Below, in pieces: positions 16,865 to 24,832 of a DNA stretch of 33,359 nt. The notes under the pieces are model-generated. The model was not told where the DNA came from, ran no database searches, and saw only the letters and a list, made by a program, of their open reading frames with translations. The position numbers and the translations under genes are program-made. How positions within the stretch are numbered: the stretch's first letter is position 1; each line of letters starts with the position of its first letter. Origin of the DNA: Cytophagales bacterium (lineage in GTDB: Bacteria; Bacteroidota; Bacteroidia; Cytophagales; Cyclobacteriaceae); assembly GCA_025358885.1 (NCBI GenBank), contig JANYHW010000045.1, positions 1 through 33,359 on the forward strand, read 5' to 3'.

Positions 16865-16893
16865 TTTGTTTCTGGTGAAAAGGAATAATTTTG
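16865..16893 (+). promoter_or_regulatory. Bacteroidota-type promoter of the response-regulator gene
   Basis: TTTG (16865-16868), then 17 bp, then TAATTTTG (16886-16893), a perfect match to the TTTG/TAnnTTTG consensus of the phylum's primary sigma factor. The start codon at 16938 lies 44 bp downstream of the -7 element, leaving room for a short leader. This is the best promoter match I found in the window. Confidence 0.6.
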
Positions 16894-16937
16894 CGCCAGC
16901 ATAATGAAAAAGGTGTAGAAAGACTTAATGTAGGACG

Positions 16938-17348
16938 ATGGATTCTTCGAAAGTAATTGACTTGGTAATGCTGGTGGATGACAATGACACCGACAATTTC
17001 ATTAGCAAACGTATAGTGGAAATCACAAAATTTGCCCGCCGCGTTGAAGTAAAGAACTCGGGAAAAAGCGCTTTGGATTATTTGACCGAGAATCAAAACC
17101 GGCCTGAAAATCTCCCCAATATCATCTTCCTCGACATCAATATGCCTGTCGTGGATGGTTTTGTTTTTCTATATGAATTCGAAAAATTCAAGGAAGTGGT
17201 GCGGACCAAGTGCAAGGTCATCATTCTCTCCAGTTCGGATAACAAACGCGATATTGACCGGATCGTCAATAACAACTACGTGATTAAATTCATCACTAAG
17301 CCATTGACGGAAATGGCTCTCGATGAAATTCGGTTGAACAACATTTGA
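16938..17348 (+). CDS. Stand-alone response regulator receiver domain
   Basis: A 136-residue CheY-like protein consisting only of a receiver domain. The acidic pocket is Asp14-Asp15 (VMLVDDNDTD), the phosphoacceptor is Asp66 in FLDINMPVVDG, the switch Ser is in ILSSSD (about 98-100) and the conserved Lys is Lys121 in FITKPL. No output domain follows, so it must act through protein contacts, as in phosphorelays or with a separate kinase. Bacteroidota have many such single-domain regulators related to the Rcp1 type. No histidine kinase gene is next to it. It has its own promoter-like element and is followed by the DUF3078 gene 51 bp downstream. Confidence 0.94.
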   Translation: MDSSKVIDLVMLVDDNDTDNFISKRIVEITKFARRVEVKNSGKSALDYLTENQNRPENLPNIIFLDINMPVVDGFVFLYEFEKFKEVVRTKCKVIILSSSDNKRDIDRIVNNNYVIKFITKPLTEMALDEIRLNNI

Positions 17349-17399
17349 TTTAAACACCGGGTTTGCAGGTTTTTGCTATTTTGCGGCAAAATCTGCACC

Positions 17400-18338
17400 A
17401 TGAAAAAATCCCCAATCTCAATCTCTTGTCTTACGGGCCTTGTCGTCGCATTCATTTTGCTGACATTCAGGATCGAATCATCCGCACAGGTCGTTAAAAT
17501 TGATTCCACATCGCTGTGGCGCAAAGCATTCAAGATTGGGCTCAACCTCAATCAAGCGGCATTTTCCTCCAACTGGAAGGCAGGGGGTGTAAACTCTTTT
17601 GGATTCAATGCTCTGCTGAATTACAAGGCCAATTACAAAAAGGGCAAGATCTCGTGGGACAATGAAATTGACTTGCTGTATGGTATGGTCAATAACCAGG
17701 GCCAGGGCTACCGCAAAACTCTTGATCGAGTCTTCCTCGATACGAAGTTAGGGTACAGTACGAGCAAGGATTGGGACTTATTTACAGCTGTAAACGCAGT
17801 CTCCCAGTTTGCCAGGGGTTACAAGTATATAAAAGATGCCAATGGGGTTGAACAAGGGCAGCTGGTTTCTGAGCCATTTGCACCGTCATTCATCACAGCA
17901 ACCCTTGGCGCAGAGTGGCACCCCGTGGATTATTTCAAGGTGCGTCTGTCTCCTATCGCACCACGCGTCACTCTTCTTCCAAACAATGATGGTCGCTTTA
18001 ATTATGTCGACTCCCTTAAGCCATATGGCGTGAACCTGCATGAATCCACCCGCTATGAGTGGTACGCTTTCCAGATGCTCGCTGAGTTCAACAAGGATAT
18101 CGCCACCAACATAAACCTCAAATGGCGATATGTTTTGTTTGCCAACTACCAGACCCTTGAAGCCAAAAAGATTGACCATCGTCTCGATCTGAACATCGTG
18201 GCAAAAATCAACAAGTACATCAATGTAAGTCTTGGGGGAATCTTTATATATGACTACGATCAGTCCCTGGATCCTCAATACAGCCAGGCATTTTCGCTCG
18301 GTGTTCTCTATTCCTTCCGAAACTATGAAGAAAAATGA
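17400..18338 (+). CDS. DUF3078 outer-membrane-type protein
   Basis: A 312-residue exported protein with a signal peptide ending at about residue 30 (IESSAQ). The mature N-terminus has the DUF3078 motif: LWRKAFKIGLNLNQAAFSSNWKAGG split over about 37-61, with NQAAFS-NWKAGG as the hallmark. Then come aromatic-rich alternating strands (NALLNYKANY, WDNEIDLLYG, FAVNAV-like strands) and a C-terminal FSLGVLYSFRNYEE, compatible with an outer-membrane beta-barrel. The function of the family is unknown. The open frame begins at 17373, but the ATG at 17400 gives a standard signal peptide (MKKSPISISCL). The following GNAT gene begins at or overlapping its stop. Confidence 0.87.
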   Translation: MKKSPISISCLTGLVVAFILLTFRIESSAQVVKIDSTSLWRKAFKIGLNLNQAAFSSNWKAGGVNSFGFNALLNYKANYKKGKISWDNEIDLLYGMVNNQGQGYRKTLDRVFLDTKLGYSTSKDWDLFTAVNAVSQFARGYKYIKDANGVEQGQLVSEPFAPSFITATLGAEWHPVDYFKVRLSPIAPRVTLLPNNDGRFNYVDSLKPYGVNLHESTRYEWYAFQMLAEFNKDIATNINLKWRYVLFANYQTLEAKKIDHRLDLNIVAKINKYINVSLGGIFIYDYDQSLDPQYSQAFSLGVLYSFRNYEEK

Positions 18339-18345
18339 TGGTTCC

Positions 18346-18858
18346 ATGATTGAAATCAGACAAGCCCAACAAGGGGATATACCTGAATTGAGAAGAGTCT
18401 CCATAGAGACGCAAGTAGACACCTTTGCGGTACACAATACACCGGAGGTTATGGAGGCCTTTCTCCGGGAATCCTACTCTATAGAAAAATTTGAAGAAGA
18501 GTTCAAGGAAAACGATGCCATCTACTATATAGCCTGGGATGGATCCAGGCTGGCGGGATTTGTGCGACTGCGGGTCACCGATGAAGTTAATCATCTTCTT
18601 GACAAACAAGCGCTCGAACTCCAGCGGTTATACGTCACCCGGGATTTTCGGGGGAAGAAAGTAGGAGCCAACCTGATGCAGTATTCCATCGATTATGCCC
18701 GCGAGCGAAACTTTGCATGGCTTTGGCTTGGTGTTTGGGAAGGCAACATCAAAGCGCAGGAATTTTATAAGAAATGGGGGTTCCAAAAATTCTCTGAGCA
18801 CATCTTCTGGATGGGCCCCGACCCGCAGAACGACTGGCTGTTGAAATTAAAGCTTTAG
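18346..18858 (+). CDS. GNAT family N-acetyltransferase (PaiA-like)
   Basis: A 170-residue acetyl-CoA-dependent acetyltransferase. The N-terminus IEIRQAQQGDIPELRRVS is the usual beta1-alpha1 of GNAT proteins. The acetyl-CoA pyrophosphate-binding motif A is LQRLYVTRDFRGKKVGANLM (central Q/R-x-x-G-x-G/A form), followed by WLGVWEGNIKAQEFYKKWGF, typical of the PaiA/spermidine-acetyltransferase-like subgroup. The substrate could be a polyamine or another amine; not determinable. The frame is open back to 18232. The ATG at 18346 (7 bp after the DUF3078 stop) gives the standard N-terminus, while an ATG at 18325 would overlap the DUF3078 end by 14 bp. Both are plausible. Confidence 0.9.
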   Translation: MIEIRQAQQGDIPELRRVSIETQVDTFAVHNTPEVMEAFLRESYSIEKFEEEFKENDAIYYIAWDGSRLAGFVRLRVTDEVNHLLDKQALELQRLYVTRDFRGKKVGANLMQYSIDYARERNFAWLWLGVWEGNIKAQEFYKKWGFQKFSEHIFWMGPDPQNDWLLKLKL

Positions 18859-18900
18859 TTTAGGATTCATTTTTTACCCTCTTCAAACGGATTCGGTAAT

Positions 18901-18962
18901 TAATTTTGCCAATCTGGATCAAATTGTACCCTATTGTTGCGAAATTATGGCAAAATATTGCC
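18901..18962 (+). promoter_or_regulatory. Leader of the ammonium transporter gene with -7 element and inverted repeat
   Basis: TAATTTTG (18901-18908) matches the TAnnTTTG -7 consensus but has no clear TTTG at the right distance. ATTTTGCC (18903-18910) is repeated in inverse as GGCAAAAT (18949-18956), which itself overlaps a small hairpin GGCAA-AATA-TTGCC (18949-18962). The repeat could form an mRNA stem in the leader or be an operator for a nitrogen regulator. Inference only. Confidence 0.35.
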
Positions 18963-18973
18963 TTGATTAGCTC

Positions 18974-20320
18974 ATGAGTAAACCAAAAGCCCGCTGGATA
19001 GTCATCTTCGTTGTACTGGCTGCCTTACAATTGCTGGTACTCTTCAACAGCAGCAACCCTGAAGCCACCTCGGTTCTCTCCATTGACAAAGCTGACACGG
19101 CGTGGATGATTGTTGCCACGGCCTTCGTCCTCTTCATGACCCCCGGGCTTTCATTCTTCTATGGTGGTATGGTCAGTGTCAAGAATGTGATATCCACTAT
19201 GCTTCAAAGTTTTATCGCCTTGGGGGTCATCAGCCTCTTGTGGTATCTCGTCGGATTCAGCCTGGCCTTTGGTGAGAGCTGGCATGGCCTTATCGGAGAC
19301 CCCACAACGTTTTTCGCCTTTAAAAATGTAGGACTGAGTCCCCATCCGGCTTTTTCGCCAACGTTTCCATTCTTACTGTTCGCCTTGTTTCAGCTTAAGT
19401 TTGCCATCATAACACCCGCATTGATCACCGGTAGCTTTGCAGAACGTGTGAAATTTACTTCTTACCTCATTTTCATATGCTTGTTCTCGTTACTCATCTA
19501 TTGTCCCCTTGCACACTGGACCTGGCATCCGGATGGATTCCTCAGGAAATGGGGTGTGCTGGATTTTGCCGGTGGGACGGTCGTCCACATGTCTGCAGGA
19601 TTTGCTGCTTTAGCCGGGGCATTTATTCTTGGCAAACGGGAACAGAAATATCATCAACCGGCAAACATCCCTTTCATTATCCTGGGAACCGGCATGCTGT
19701 GGTTTGGATGGTTTGGTTTCAATGCTGGGTCCGCGCTCGCTGCTAATGGGCAGGCGGTCCAGGCCTTCGCCACAACCAACTTTGCCTCTGCTTCAGCCAT
19801 GATTACCTGGGTGCTGTTTGATGCATTGGTTGGCAGAAAAATTTCTGCGATGGGTGCATGCATTGGCGCCGTGGTTGGGCTGGTGGCCATTACTCCGGCA
19901 GCGGGCTTTGTCAATTTGGGTCAGAGCATCTTCATTGGATTTGCCGCAGCCATCATTTCCAACCTGGCCGTTTACTACAAGCAACGCACCTCCCTCGATG
20001 ATACCCTTGATGTATTCCCCTGCCATGGGGTGGGCGGGATCGTGGGTATGGTGCTCACAGGAGTTTTTGCCAAGGACGTCGGTCTCGTGTACGGTCAGTT
20101 TGAGACTTTCAAATATCACCTACTTGCGCTCGTGATTGTAGGTGTTTTTACATTTGGAGGTTCATTCCTGATCTTTAAACTGACTGGGCTGATCACACGA
20201 CTTCGAGTATCCACCGATGAAGAACGCCTTGGCCTCGACCTGAGTCAACATTCTGAAACCCTGCAGACAGAAGGACCACAGGCACCTGTTAGCAAGGGGA
20301 AGATGGGTGTTGCGGCCTGA
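18974..20320 (+). CDS. amt: Ammonium transporter, Amt family
   Basis: A 448-residue inner-membrane channel for ammonium/ammonia with about eleven membrane helices. Landmarks are FFYGGMVSVKNVISTM near helix 2, FQLKFAIITPALITGSFAERV, the pore Asp197 and His205 in DFAGGTVVHMSAG, and the second pore His351 in CHGVGGIVGM. Spacings of 8 and 146 residues are close to those of E. coli AmtB (Asp160, His168, His318). The N-terminus is long (about 35 residues before the first core helix) and includes a hydrophobic stretch that may be a cleaved signal or an extra helix. The cytoplasmic tail is long and polar. No glnK/PII gene is adjacent, unlike many amt loci. The stop lies 1 bp from the stop of the convergent HhH gene, so the transcripts must overlap. 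Confidence 0.96.
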   Translation: MSKPKARWIVIFVVLAALQLLVLFNSSNPEATSVLSIDKADTAWMIVATAFVLFMTPGLSFFYGGMVSVKNVISTMLQSFIALGVISLLWYLVGFSLAFGESWHGLIGDPTTFFAFKNVGLSPHPAFSPTFPFLLFALFQLKFAIITPALITGSFAERVKFTSYLIFICLFSLLIYCPLAHWTWHPDGFLRKWGVLDFAGGTVVHMSAGFAALAGAFILGKREQKYHQPANIPFIILGTGMLWFGWFGFNAGSALAANGQAVQAFATTNFASASAMITWVLFDALVGRKISAMGACIGAVVGLVAITPAAGFVNLGQSIFIGFAAAIISNLAVYYKQRTSLDDTLDVFPCHGVGGIVGMVLTGVFAKDVGLVYGQFETFKYHLLALVIVGVFTFGGSFLIFKLTGLITRLRVSTDEERLGLDLSQHSETLQTEGPQAPVSKGKMGVAA

Positions 20321-20321
20321 T

Positions 20322-21215
20322 TTATTTGTCGAGCGTCAGATAGGGCGTGGCGCGGTTAATCCATTCTGCCGTAAGCAGCTTGATGTCGACGAGCTGGTCA
20401 ATTGCCGTGAACTCACCATGCTGCATCCGGTAACTAAGGATTGACTGTGCTTCCTTTCTTCTGATGTAAGGATGACGGGTGAGGTCTTCAAGGGTTGCCG
20501 TGTTCAAATGAATTTGTCGTGGAACGAACCCCTCCATAACCTTAAATTTCTTGCGAAGCACTTTAATAACCGTAGTATCCAATCCATACACCTCCTTAAG
20601 CTGGTCAAGAGATACAAAACCACCCAAACGATCCCGAAAGGTGAGTATGCGTTTTGATAGAACAGGGCCAACACCATAAATCTTCAGCAACTGCAAAGAA
20701 TCCGCCTGATTGATATCTTGCACGATGCGTAAGGTATCCTTCAATTTAGTTCTTGTTGGACTCTTTGCTTTATATGCTACTACCATCCAGGCCTGGGCCT
20801 GATTATACCAGGATGAATCCATTCCATAGATATTGAGGACATCTTCCTTCCTTCGGAAGCGCCCACCTTTTTCGCGGTAGCGAAGAATCCTTTTCGTGAG
20901 AAAGTCGGATAATCCCACTTGCTTAAACTCTTTTTCGGTGGCGGTATTCGGATCGAAAGGGGAAAATCGGATAGAATCCAAACTTGCTTGCCCTACGGCG
21001 ACCGTATCCTTTATTTTCCAATGAAGACGGGCCATAAGACTGTCCAAAGCCTTCGCATCTACAGAGAAATCTTCTGGTCTTGATGAATAGTACCAGCGGT
21101 ACAGTGGCTCTGAGAAGAGTATCACCACCATGAGCGGTAAGAGGATGAGGAAACCATTGGTCTCCGTTCTGGAGAAACCGAAGAATATCCTCACCCAGGA
21201 TTTGATCTTGCCCAT
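20322..21215 (-). CDS. Membrane-anchored protein with three ComEA-type helix-hairpin-helix units
   Basis: A 297-residue protein. One N-terminal transmembrane segment lies at about 20-42 (NGFLILLPLMVVILF), then a linker. Three HhH modules of the ComEA type follow: FDPNTATEKEFKQVGLSDF (about 92-140), DINQADSLQLLKIYGVGPV with RILTFRDRLGGF (about 167-215), and IHLNTATLEDLTRHPYIRR with ILSYRMQHGEF (about 237-290). In ComEA, HhH modules bind double-stranded DNA non-specifically during uptake. Multi-HhH anchored proteins are common in Bacteroidota, but their job is unclear; DNA binding at the membrane is an inference. A gap of 104 bp separates the gene from the VOC gene upstream; no other competence gene is in the window. 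Confidence 0.87.
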   Translation of the reverse strand: MGKIKSWVRIFFGFSRTETNGFLILLPLMVVILFSEPLYRWYYSSRPEDFSVDAKALDSLMARLHWKIKDTVAVGQASLDSIRFSPFDPNTATEKEFKQVGLSDFLTKRILRYREKGGRFRRKEDVLNIYGMDSSWYNQAQAWMVVAYKAKSPTRTKLKDTLRIVQDINQADSLQLLKIYGVGPVLSKRILTFRDRLGGFVSLDQLKEVYGLDTTVIKVLRKKFKVMEGFVPRQIHLNTATLEDLTRHPYIRRKEAQSILSYRMQHGEFTAIDQLVDIKLLTAEWINRATPYLTLDK

Positions 21216-21319
21216 GCCTGCAGAAATGTAGCAGGGATCAGATTCCTTTTTGTTAGTCGCAATCGCCGGAAAACAGGATACTTTTTAGGTTTGATTCGCG
21301 GATCAGGGCCCCTATGCGC

Positions 21320-21715
21320 TCAGCGAGCCTCTTGCTCAATCAGGTCCCACAGATTACCATAGAGATCTGCAAAAACGGCTACCGTGCCATAAGGTTCCCT
21401 GGACGGTTTTCGCACTATGTTAATCCCCTGATCAAGTAGATTTTGATAGTCTCTTTCGAAATCATCCGTGTAGAGGAAAAGAAATACGCGGCCACCCGTT
21501 TGATTGCCGATGCGGGTTCGTTGCTCTTCATTCGCAGCTTTTGCCAGGAGCAGGCAGGTACCTGCGGAGCCGGGTGGTTGTACCCGCACCCACCGCTTGC
21601 TTGCGCTCAGCACGGTATCTTCCATCAGCGTAAAGTGTAGTTTGTTTGTATAGAACTCAATGGCATCGTCGTAGTCGTCAACAACCAGGGCGATGTGGGC
21701 AATGTGCTGATTCAA
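21320..21715 (-). CDS. VOC (glyoxalase/bleomycin resistance-like) family protein
   Basis: A 131-residue two-module metal-binding fold protein. The N-terminus HIAHIALVVDDYDDAIEFYTNKLHF is the standard VOC beta-alpha-beta start, and the C-terminus FADLYGNLWDLIEQ contains the usual Glu metal-ligand region. Candidate metal ligands are an N-terminal His of HIAHIAL and the Glu near the end. The frame is open upstream to an ATG at 21778, but that would overlap the next VOC gene by 41 bp and add an atypical extension. The TTG at 21715 gives a canonical start 22 bp after the preceding stop. Substrate unknown; relatives include glyoxalases, dioxygenases and antibiotic-binding proteins. Confidence 0.8.
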   Translation of the reverse strand: MNQHIAHIALVVDDYDDAIEFYTNKLHFTLMEDTVLSASKRWVRVQPPGSAGTCLLLAKAANEEQRTRIGNQTGGRVFLFLYTDDFERDYQNLLDQGINIVRKPSREPYGTVAVFADLYGNLWDLIEQEAR

Positions 21716-21737
21716 GAATGAATTGTTACTATCAATA

Positions 21738-22085
21738 CTACTTCCAATTGGGTTTGATGAAGTAAATCGCTGTCCCATCCGGATCGGTGAAATGCAAAAA
21801 TTGTCCTCCTTCTTCTTGCCGCTCCGTCAGGGGGATGGAGTGTTTCATCAACAAAGCCTTTGTCTCATCAAAATTATCTGTGGTAAACCCAATCGAAATG
21901 GTTCCTGAATGATGAGAGGTATGCTTGCTGGAAGGATGCAAGCCGATAACAATGCCGGGTGCCACCATTTGTGCGTAATGATTTTTCCACCGGTTTTTAG
22001 TGGTCAGGCCAATCGATTCATAAAAGGAAATGGCCTTGTCAAGGTCTTTTACGTTGATGGTGACATTGGATTCTTTGATAGCCAT
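21738..22085 (-). CDS. VOC family protein (second copy)
   Basis: A 115-residue VOC-fold protein. It begins MAIKESNVTINVKDLDKAISFYESIGL (motif NVKDLDKAISFYE) and ends FTDPDGTAIYFIKPNWK, the classic DPDG-x-x-x-x-F closing strand. It is diverged from its neighbour VOC protein, so they are not a recent duplication. It could form a homodimer or pair with the neighbour; VOC proteins usually dimerise to complete the active site. The usual N-terminal His ligand is replaced by Thr/Asn in this copy, so metal binding is doubtful. It begins 40 bp after the stop of the GCS2 ligase gene and may be co-transcribed with it. Confidence 0.85.
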   Translation of the reverse strand: MAIKESNVTINVKDLDKAISFYESIGLTTKNRWKNHYAQMVAPGIVIGLHPSSKHTSHHSGTISIGFTTDNFDETKALLMKHSIPLTERQEEGGQFLHFTDPDGTAIYFIKPNWK

Positions 22086-22125
22086 GAGATGAAGGTAATA
22101 TTTTTAGATCGTCATTTGACATTGG

Positions 22126-23367
22126 CTAGCCCAAAAACATCTTATTCTGAGCCAGGCAATCGGCCAGGCGTCGGTATGTGGCCTTGATGGAATCCAGTGA
22201 ATAATCATTATTGAGTGATCGCAATAAACGGTCCGAAAGGGTGCCTTCATCTAATATAACCTTAAGTTCAGGTCCCCAATGCTCGAGTTCTGAATCGGCT
22301 TGCATCAACAATCGGCCAAGGATATGCTTCCAGAGACCTTTGGCGGTGCACGGACTTTCAAAACCAAAGGCCATTGGAAATTCAGATGAGAGAATTTCTG
22401 CCTGCTGACCATTCACAGAGGTTTCATCTAAAATCCCGGCAAGGATCTCGGTCTTAGCTCTCATTTGTTCTTCCAGGTTACAGAACTTTTCATTCACCAG
22501 TGCCTTGATTGTTTCGATCACCAATGCCTGAATGGCCAGATCCGCAGGTGGACACTCCTGGATATCCATGATCCTAATTTCAATTGAACCACGATCAAAG
22601 CGAGGAATGGCACCCCGGGAGTTTACCCAGATGGGATTCAGGATATTCTCCGGGTCGAAGGGGGCGATGTCGGCCTTGATCTTATCGTAAATGGTATTCA
22701 AGTACTGTCGTTTTGAGAAGACTGCCTCCGGCACGACTTTTCCCGTAATGGAGGGAATTCGGGATTGATTGGTTTTATAGTACGACATCCTCATGTCCAC
22801 CGAACCCGTAACCGAGCCGTCGAGGATGGGAGAACTGGCACAGAGGGCTGGAAGGATTGGCAATACCAACCTGATGGCGGCATGCAGCTTGGCGAACTCC
22901 TCGTCATCATAGAATGGCAGATTCAAATGGGTGCTCTGCAGATTTGACCAGCCATGCCCGCGGCAGTCGAAAATTCTATTATAGATGTTATAGACTTCAT
23001 TGCTGTCGTGTGGCCAAAGCCGGGTTTCAGTTGCCGGGTTCATCCACGGGTGTGCCGCGGTGGGGAGAAGCATGGCATCTGATTTCGCCAGGATTTCATT
23101 GATGCGCGTTACATTGTCGGCGAAAGCACTGGCCAGGGTATTGAAATTACTCTCCGGCCTGGTGGATTTGAGTTCGATCACGTGCAGAACAAGTTCGTTG
23201 GACCACGTGATCATGTCATTTTCATAGTCGCTTCCGATATGCCCCAGGGCTTCTTTTAGCAATACGTCGGCAATGGGTAGAATGTCCAACGTGTTCCTGT
23301 CCACAATCATGTATTCCAATTCCACACCGTAGGCCTGGAAGATATGGTAGCGTACGGGCTGCGTCAT
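22126..23367 (-). CDS. GCS2-family carboxylate-amine ligase
   Basis: A 413-residue ATP-dependent ligase of the glutamate-cysteine ligase type 2 superfamily (YbdK-like), related to the glutamine-synthetase fold. The N-terminal GVELEYMIVDR (14-24) contributes the metal-binding Glu16 and Glu18. WSNELVLHVIELKS carries further acidic residues. LNLPFYDDEEF, ALCASSPILDGSVTG and RGSIEIRIMDIQECP complete the family pattern. It makes an amide bond between a carboxylate (typically of Glu) and an amine. The start codon overlaps the stop of the RimK-like gene as ATGA (4 bp), implying coupled translation and a shared pathway. The length is somewhat above the 370 or so usual for YbdK. The actual substrates are unknown; see the finding on the cassette. 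Confidence 0.92.
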   Translation of the reverse strand: MTQPVRYHIFQAYGVELEYMIVDRNTLDILPIADVLLKEALGHIGSDYENDMITWSNELVLHVIELKSTRPESNFNTLASAFADNVTRINEILAKSDAMLLPTAAHPWMNPATETRLWPHDSNEVYNIYNRIFDCRGHGWSNLQSTHLNLPFYDDEEFAKLHAAIRLVLPILPALCASSPILDGSVTGSVDMRMSYYKTNQSRIPSITGKVVPEAVFSKRQYLNTIYDKIKADIAPFDPENILNPIWVNSRGAIPRFDRGSIEIRIMDIQECPPADLAIQALVIETIKALVNEKFCNLEEQMRAKTEILAGILDETSVNGQQAEILSSEFPMAFGFESPCTAKGLWKHILGRLLMQADSELEHWGPELKVILDEGTLSDRLLRSLNNDYSLDSIKATYRRLADCLAQNKMFLG

Positions 23368-24812
23368 TTAGCGGATTTTATTTTTGAGAGGATTGCCTCA
23401 ATGATGATGTCGTAAAGTTTGTCTTTCAATATTTTGTCTTCGGTTCCCGCATCAATGTTAGGGTTGTCGTTGACCTCAATGATAATAAATTTCCCATCCA
23501 CTTCTTTCATGTCAACACCATACAATCCTTTTCCGATAAGGGACGTTGCCTTGAGAGCCACCTTGAGTAACCCCGCCGGGGCCTGATCCACCGGAATGCT
23601 CTCCACCTCGCCATCACGGAAGTTTTCTTTTTTGGCGTTCCAGTTGACGATTTGCCAATGTTTGCTTGCCATGAAATACTTGCACACATAGATCACCTGG
23701 CCGTCGATGATGCCCACACGCCAGTCGAATGGGGTGGGCAAAAATTCCTGCGCAATGATCAGGTCAGATTTTTCGAACATACTTTCACGCACCAGCTTAT
23801 ATTCTGACAGGTTGTTGATCTTCACTACCCCCTTGGAAAATGCTCCGTCGGGTTGTTTGAGGATAAAGGGAAAGTTCATCTTTTCCGGAACGGCCGTGCA
23901 GTTCTCCTCGGTAATCACGTATGACTTGGGTGTAAGGATCTTATTGGCGTTAAGCAATTCGTGGAGATACACTTTGTTGGTACACTTGAGAATGGACTCC
24001 GGATCGTCAATCACCGCCAGGCCAAGCGACTCGGCTTTCTTGGCAAACCGAAAGGTGTGGTGGTTGACATTGGTGGTTTCCCGGATAAACAACGCATCGT
24101 ATTGAATGAGTTTGTCGATATCATTCTTGTTGATAAACTCCGTGTTGAACCCCGCTTCCAGCGACGCTTTATAGAACCGTTTGAGTGCCCGGTCGTCGGA
24201 TGGGGGATTGGGGTCGTCGGGATTTATAAGGATGGCCAGGTCATATTTCTTTTTGTCAGGGCGGTAGTCGCGCTTGCGGAGCAAATACTTTTCAAGTGCG
24301 CTTTCCAGTATAGGCTGGTCGTCCTCGGGCATTTCATTCAGACTGATCGGCCGTATGCTTTGAAGGATCCATTTGTTTTTCTTAGAGAAACTGGCGCGCA
24401 CCAATGGAGCCTGAACAAGTTGAAAGAGTTGTAAAGCCAGCTTGTTGAGATGTTCTGACTGGGCTGTTCCAAAATAGATATTGAATTCCACCCGGTCGTA
24501 GGGCTCGTGCTTAAAAGTATTTTGAATGAGTGCATCGAAGTCCTGTGAGTCATCACGCAAGATAGAAGGGAACCTCAGGTCCTGGATGGTGGAAACTTCC
24601 GGCAGCACCTTGTGGCCACGTGCCTCGGCCAGGAGTGACACATAGTATCCTTCGCTCTGGTACTGGTATGATTTGCAGAGGTTGAGGATTTTCAGGTTTT
24701 TTATCGATTGATAAATTTCATCCGTGATGTATTTGGCAGGGGTGATTACCTCAACGTCCTCGAGGCGAAGGTTCCAGCTTTTGGGTTTTTCTACGATGAT
24801 TAATTTAGGCAT
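23364..24812 (-). CDS. RLAN-domain RimK-like ATP-grasp ligase
   Basis: A 482-residue two-part ligase. The N-terminal half (about 1-180) resembles the RLAN domain (RimK-like ATP-grasp N-terminal) and contains NLCKSYQYQSEGYYVSLLAEARGH split over 44-67. The C-terminal half (about 190-478) is an ATP-grasp fold: CTNKVYLHELL, FPFILKQPDGAFSKGVV (ATP-binding loop), IIAQEFLPTPFDWRVG, and the metal-binding end GVDMKEVDGKFIIIEVNDNPN (Asp434, Glu446, Asn448). RimK enzymes add glutamates to carboxylates through acyl phosphates. The frame is open to 24845, but the ATG at 24812 gives the normal family start (MPKLIIVEKP) and avoids the inverted repeat upstream. It is 93 bp downstream of the C39-like gene and overlaps the GCS2 gene by 4 bp. 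Confidence 0.93.
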   Translation of the reverse strand: MPKLIIVEKPKSWNLRLEDVEVITPAKYITDEIYQSIKNLKILNLCKSYQYQSEGYYVSLLAEARGHKVLPEVSTIQDLRFPSILRDDSQDFDALIQNTFKHEPYDRVEFNIYFGTAQSEHLNKLALQLFQLVQAPLVRASFSKKNKWILQSIRPISLNEMPEDDQPILESALEKYLLRKRDYRPDKKKYDLAILINPDDPNPPSDDRALKRFYKASLEAGFNTEFINKNDIDKLIQYDALFIRETTNVNHHTFRFAKKAESLGLAVIDDPESILKCTNKVYLHELLNANKILTPKSYVITEENCTAVPEKMNFPFILKQPDGAFSKGVVKINNLSEYKLVRESMFEKSDLIIAQEFLPTPFDWRVGIIDGQVIYVCKYFMASKHWQIVNWNAKKENFRDGEVESIPVDQAPAGLLKVALKATSLIGKGLYGVDMKEVDGKFIIIEVNDNPNIDAGTEDKILKDKLYDIIIEAILSKIKSAK

Positions 24813-24832
24813 GTAGCAGAAAAATTCTTTTG

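Noticed and set aside
18232-18345. Longer N-terminus for the GNAT gene from upstream starts
   Set aside because: The extension would overlap more than 100 bp of the DUF3078 gene and does not resemble a GNAT start; ATG at 18346 or 18325 is far more likely.
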